DNA from: CAG-533 sp022779465
GTDB lineage: Bacteria; Bacillota_I; Bacilli_A; RF39; UBA660
Length of the DNA stretch: 14,861 bases
Reading direction: 5' to 3'
Assembly: GCA_022779465.1 (NCBI GenBank)
Contig: JALFTB010000004.1
Coordinates: 1 to 14,861 of the forward strand
Part shown: one piece after another, positions 12,770 to 14,861 of the stretch
How the letters are laid out: every line of letters begins with the position of its first letter
How positions within the stretch are numbered: the first letter of the stretch is position 1
Translations under genes and position numbers: made by a program
Notes under the pieces: generated by a model
The model's input: the letters and a program-made list of their open reading frames with translations, nothing else
What the model was told of the DNA's origin: nothing
The model's database searches: none

Positions 12770-14189
12770 GTATCAAACTGTTATTGGTTTAGAGTTACAC
12801 TGTGCTTTAAAAACTAATTCTAAAGTGTTTAGTCCTAGTAAAAATTCATATAATGAAATAGCTAATAATAACGTTAATGAGATAGATTTATCTTTTCCTG
12901 GTATAATGCCTTCTTTAAATAAAGAAGCAGTCAGAAAAGCCTTAAAAATGAGTATTATCTTAGGATGTAAACAACCTGATGAACTTTTATTTGATCGTAA
13001 GAATTATTATTATCCAGATTTACCTAAAGGTTTTCAAATTACCCAAGTAACTAAACCGGTAGGCGTAGATGGAAAAGTAAGATTAATTGCTGATAATCAT
13101 GAATTTGATGTAATACTTCATGATATTCATTTAGAAGAAGATACAGCATCTTTAGATCATTATAGTAATTATACTTTAATAGATTATAATAGAGCAGGAG
13201 TACCATTAATTGAAATAGTTACAACACCTTGCTTACATTCTGGAGAAGAAGCAGTTGCGTTTTTAGAGTTTTTAGCAAATAGTTTTAAATATTGTGATAT
13301 ATCAGAAGCAGATACTAAAAAAGGACAAATTAGATGTGATGTTAATATTAACTTAAAAGATGAAAGTGGTAATTATATTACTCCTAAAGTTGAAATTAAA
13401 AATATTAATTCATTTACTCATGTTCTTAATGCGATTAATTATGAAGTAGAAAGACAAACTAAAGCATATGAAACTGGTTGTGAAGAATTGGTTCAAGAAA
13501 CTAGAAGATATGATGAAGAAACTGATACAACAATTAGAATGCGTACTAAAGTAGATAGTGTTGATTATAAATATTTTGTAGAACCTAATATTCCTAGAAT
13601 TAAGATTGAAGATAGTTTATTAGATGAGATTAGAAAAGAAATTCCAGTTTTACCTAACCAAAGATTAATTAAATATATAACTGAATATAATTTAGCTGAA
13701 GGTGAAGCTAAAACTATTGTTAAAGATAAAAATTTAAGTGATTATTTTGATAAAACAATTAGTTTAGGAGTAGATGCTAAGACAACATTTAATTATTTAT
13801 CTGGACAAATTTTAGGTTATTTAAATAAAGAATATTTATCTATTACAGATATTTATTTAACACCAGAAAGACTTAAATTTATTATTGGTGAAGTCACTAA
13901 AGGAACTATTTCATCTAAACAAGGTAAAGAATTAATTATGAAATGTTTAGAAGAAAAAGAAGAACCGAGTGTTTTAATGGAAAAATATGGTATGAAACAA
14001 ATGGATAATGATAGTGAACTTGAAAATATAATTGATAATATTTTAAGTAATAATCAAAATTTAATTGAAGAATACCATAATGGAAGAACTAATATCTTTG
14101 ATTTCTTTGTTGGACAAATAATGAAAGAAACTAGAGGTAAAGCTAACCCAGTTAAGGCGAAAGAGATTTTAACAAATAAATTAAAATAA
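12762..14189 (+). CDS. gatB: Asp-tRNA(Asn)/Glu-tRNA(Gln) amidotransferase subunit B
   Basis: This 475-residue protein is of normal GatB size. It starts YQTVIGLELHCALKTNSKVF, the family N-terminus. FDRKNYYYPDLPKGFQITQ and DIHLEEDTASL form the kinase-like site that phosphorylates and then amidates the mischarged tRNA. DTKKGQIRCDVNI and VEIKNINSF follow. The C-terminal helical and tail domains that bind tRNA end with KANPVKAKEIL. The zinc-binding cysteines found in many bacteria (CxC...CPxC) are absent and replaced by FSPSKNSYNE...NEIDLSFPG, as in staphylococcal GatB, so this is a lineage trait and not a defect. It is the last gene of the T-box operon. The AGGAGG ribosome site is inside the end of gatA, and the stop lies in the terminator stem. 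Confidence 0.96.
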   Translation: MSKYQTVIGLELHCALKTNSKVFSPSKNSYNEIANNNVNEIDLSFPGIMPSLNKEAVRKALKMSIILGCKQPDELLFDRKNYYYPDLPKGFQITQVTKPVGVDGKVRLIADNHEFDVILHDIHLEEDTASLDHYSNYTLIDYNRAGVPLIEIVTTPCLHSGEEAVAFLEFLANSFKYCDISEADTKKGQIRCDVNINLKDESGNYITPKVEIKNINSFTHVLNAINYEVERQTKAYETGCEELVQETRRYDEETDTTIRMRTKVDSVDYKYFVEPNIPRIKIEDSLLDEIRKEIPVLPNQRLIKYITEYNLAEGEAKTIVKDKNLSDYFDKTISLGVDAKTTFNYLSGQILGYLNKEYLSITDIYLTPERLKFIIGEVTKGTISSKQGKELIMKCLEEKEEPSVLMEKYGMKQMDNDSELENIIDNILSNNQNLIEEYHNGRTNIFDFFVGQIMKETRGKANPVKAKEILTNKLK

Positions 14190-14211
14190 GAGAGTGATCT
14201 CTTATTTTTTT
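14184..14211 (+). terminator. Rho-independent terminator of the hisS-gatB operon
   Basis: A perfect 10-bp stem AAATAAGAGA (14184-14193) / TCTCTTATTT (14198-14207) has a GTGA tetraloop (GNRA type), with a T-run to 14211. The gatB TAA (14187-14189) is in the 5' arm. Confidence 0.88.
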
Positions 14212-14288
14212 ATGTCAGCATTAATCTTAATGAAGATAATGTTTTTGTATAATTGAGTTAATGAAAATGCTTATAGAGCTTTTTTTAA

Positions 14289-14317
14289 TTGTATTGATGA
14301 TTGATGTGTGATAGAAT
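14289..14317 (+). promoter_or_regulatory. Extended -10 promoter of the last gene
   Basis: TTGTAT (14289-14294), a 17-nt spacer and TAGAAT (14312-14317) are preceded by TGA, giving an extended -10 (TGnTAGAAT). Transcription would start near 14324, close to the AGGTGG ribosome site (14327-14332). The remaining intergenic DNA (14212-14288) holds a second TATAAT at 14248-14253 and an A/T-rich imperfect hairpin ending in seven T at about 14265-14287, both weak. Confidence 0.5.
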
Positions 14318-14339
14318 TTAAATAATAGGTGGTGTGAAT

Positions 14340-14861
14340 ATGGCAATTGAGATGACTTATAAAGGTAATACTGAAGATGTTTATTATGATAATCAAACTC
14401 TTCACTATAGACATTTTATTGGTACTGAACTTGAGCGTGAATATATTAATTTAGCTAATGTTTTATATACTTATTTTAATGATAGTTATGTTGATAGAGA
14501 TAAATATGTTAAGGTTATTAGTTCTATTTTAAATAGAATTTATAAGAATAAGAAAGTTTTTGAGGTTAGTGATTTTACTGATGATGGGTTTCCTTATTAT
14601 GGGGAGAAAAAGATTAATGCTAATTTAAAGAGATTAAATGATACTTATTTTAAATTAAGATTAGCTGCTTTTACTTTTTTAGAAAGTGTAGGAATAGAAC
14701 TTGTTTCTCAAGATAAAGATCTTGATGAAATTACTAAAATAAAAGCAGGTATTGCTCATAAAGCTTTAGATTATTTTAGTTTTACGGATATGAATGCTGA
14801 TGTTAGAATTTATCGTAATTTTGATAGTTTAACTAGATTTGATTTAGAGTGTCAATTAATG
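14340..14861 (+). CDS. Unrecognised soluble protein (partial, runs off the right edge)
   Basis: The reading frame is open for 174 codons from ATG 14340 to the window end, without a stop. It has a clear ribosome site (AGGTGG, 7 nt before the ATG), and its A/T-rich codon use matches the neighbours. The visible part is charged and mostly helical, with no signal peptide or membrane helix. It opens MAIEMTYKGNTEDVYYDN, followed by a long helical stretch rich in Tyr, Asn and Asp. I recognise no motif, and the missing C-terminus could change the call. The gene is separated from gatB by a strong terminator and has its own promoter, so it is not part of the aminoacylation operon. Confidence 0.8.
   Translation, partial: MAIEMTYKGNTEDVYYDNQTLHYRHFIGTELEREYINLANVLYTYFNDSYVDRDKYVKVISSILNRIYKNKKVFEVSDFTDDGFPYYGEKKINANLKRLNDTYFKLRLAAFTFLESVGIELVSQDKDLDEITKIKAGIAHKALDYFSFTDMNADVRIYRNFDSLTRFDLECQLM

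Noticed and set aside
14255..14310. 16-codon frame at 14261 (peptide beginning MKMLIELF) before the last gene.
   Set aside because: It has no ribosome site, only a weak promoter candidate upstream, and an imperfect hairpin inside it.
7150..14861. Possible homology between the 7150 protein (VYYADGNIEHY) and the 14340 protein (VYYDNQTLHY).
   Set aside because: The similarity is limited to a few Tyr/His/Asp residues in AT-rich codons and does not extend further. A profile comparison would decide.
1..14861. CRISPR arrays, insertion sequences, tRNA or rRNA genes, phage or defence genes.
   Set aside because: I found no repeat-spacer pattern, transposase, cloverleaf or long direct repeats. The gene content is housekeeping.

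Overview
The window is a very AT-rich stretch of bacterial chromosome, packed with housekeeping genes. It is most likely from an uncultured Mollicutes/Bacilli-like Firmicute of the gut RF39 or Erysipelotrichia-Acholeplasma type. I base this on four things. The gene order resembles the Bacillus spoVB-comN-relA-dtd-hisS-aspS neighbourhood. The GatB has lost the zinc cysteines, as in staphylococci. Transcription of the hisS operon is controlled by a T-box. All Trp codons are TGG and none is TGA, so this is the standard code and not the Mycoplasma code. The taxonomic placement is inference.

Layout. (1) 1-283: the 3' end of topA (zinc-ribbon tail) with two terminator hairpins. (2) 266-1546, minus: a SpoVB/MATE-type flippase, divergent from (3) 1630-4457, plus: comN-like regulator, bifunctional-type Rel (p)ppGpp enzyme and dtd, a tight operon ending in a bidirectional terminator. 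(4) 4467-5201, minus: a YigZ/IMPACT-like gene followed by a small YrzE-type membrane protein, read from a strong promoter at 5216-5244. (5) 5340-7806, plus: uvrC and an unknown protein with a hydrophobic hairpin, preceded by a terminator-containing leader. (6) 7799-8261: a decayed gene. (7) 8266-14211: a sigma-A-type promoter, T-box riboswitch and the operon hisS-aspS-gatC-gatA-gatB, closed by a strong terminator. (8) 14340-end: the start of an unknown gene with its own promoter.

The last operon makes biochemical sense as a unit. It holds HisRS, an archaeal-type (probably non-discriminating) AspRS, and all three subunits of the Asp/Glu-tRNA amidotransferase, which would turn Asp-tRNA(Asn) into Asn-tRNA(Asn). 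The T-box specifier loop reads best as GAC (Asp), which fits aspS-gatCAB better than hisS.

I do not see a new defence, mobile or CRISPR system. The best leads are a Rel protein that keeps its synthetase residues but has lost several hydrolase residues, the Asp-type T-box over the hisS-aspS-gatCAB unit, a fresh-looking pseudogene, a terminator leader ahead of uvrC, and two unrecognised genes.
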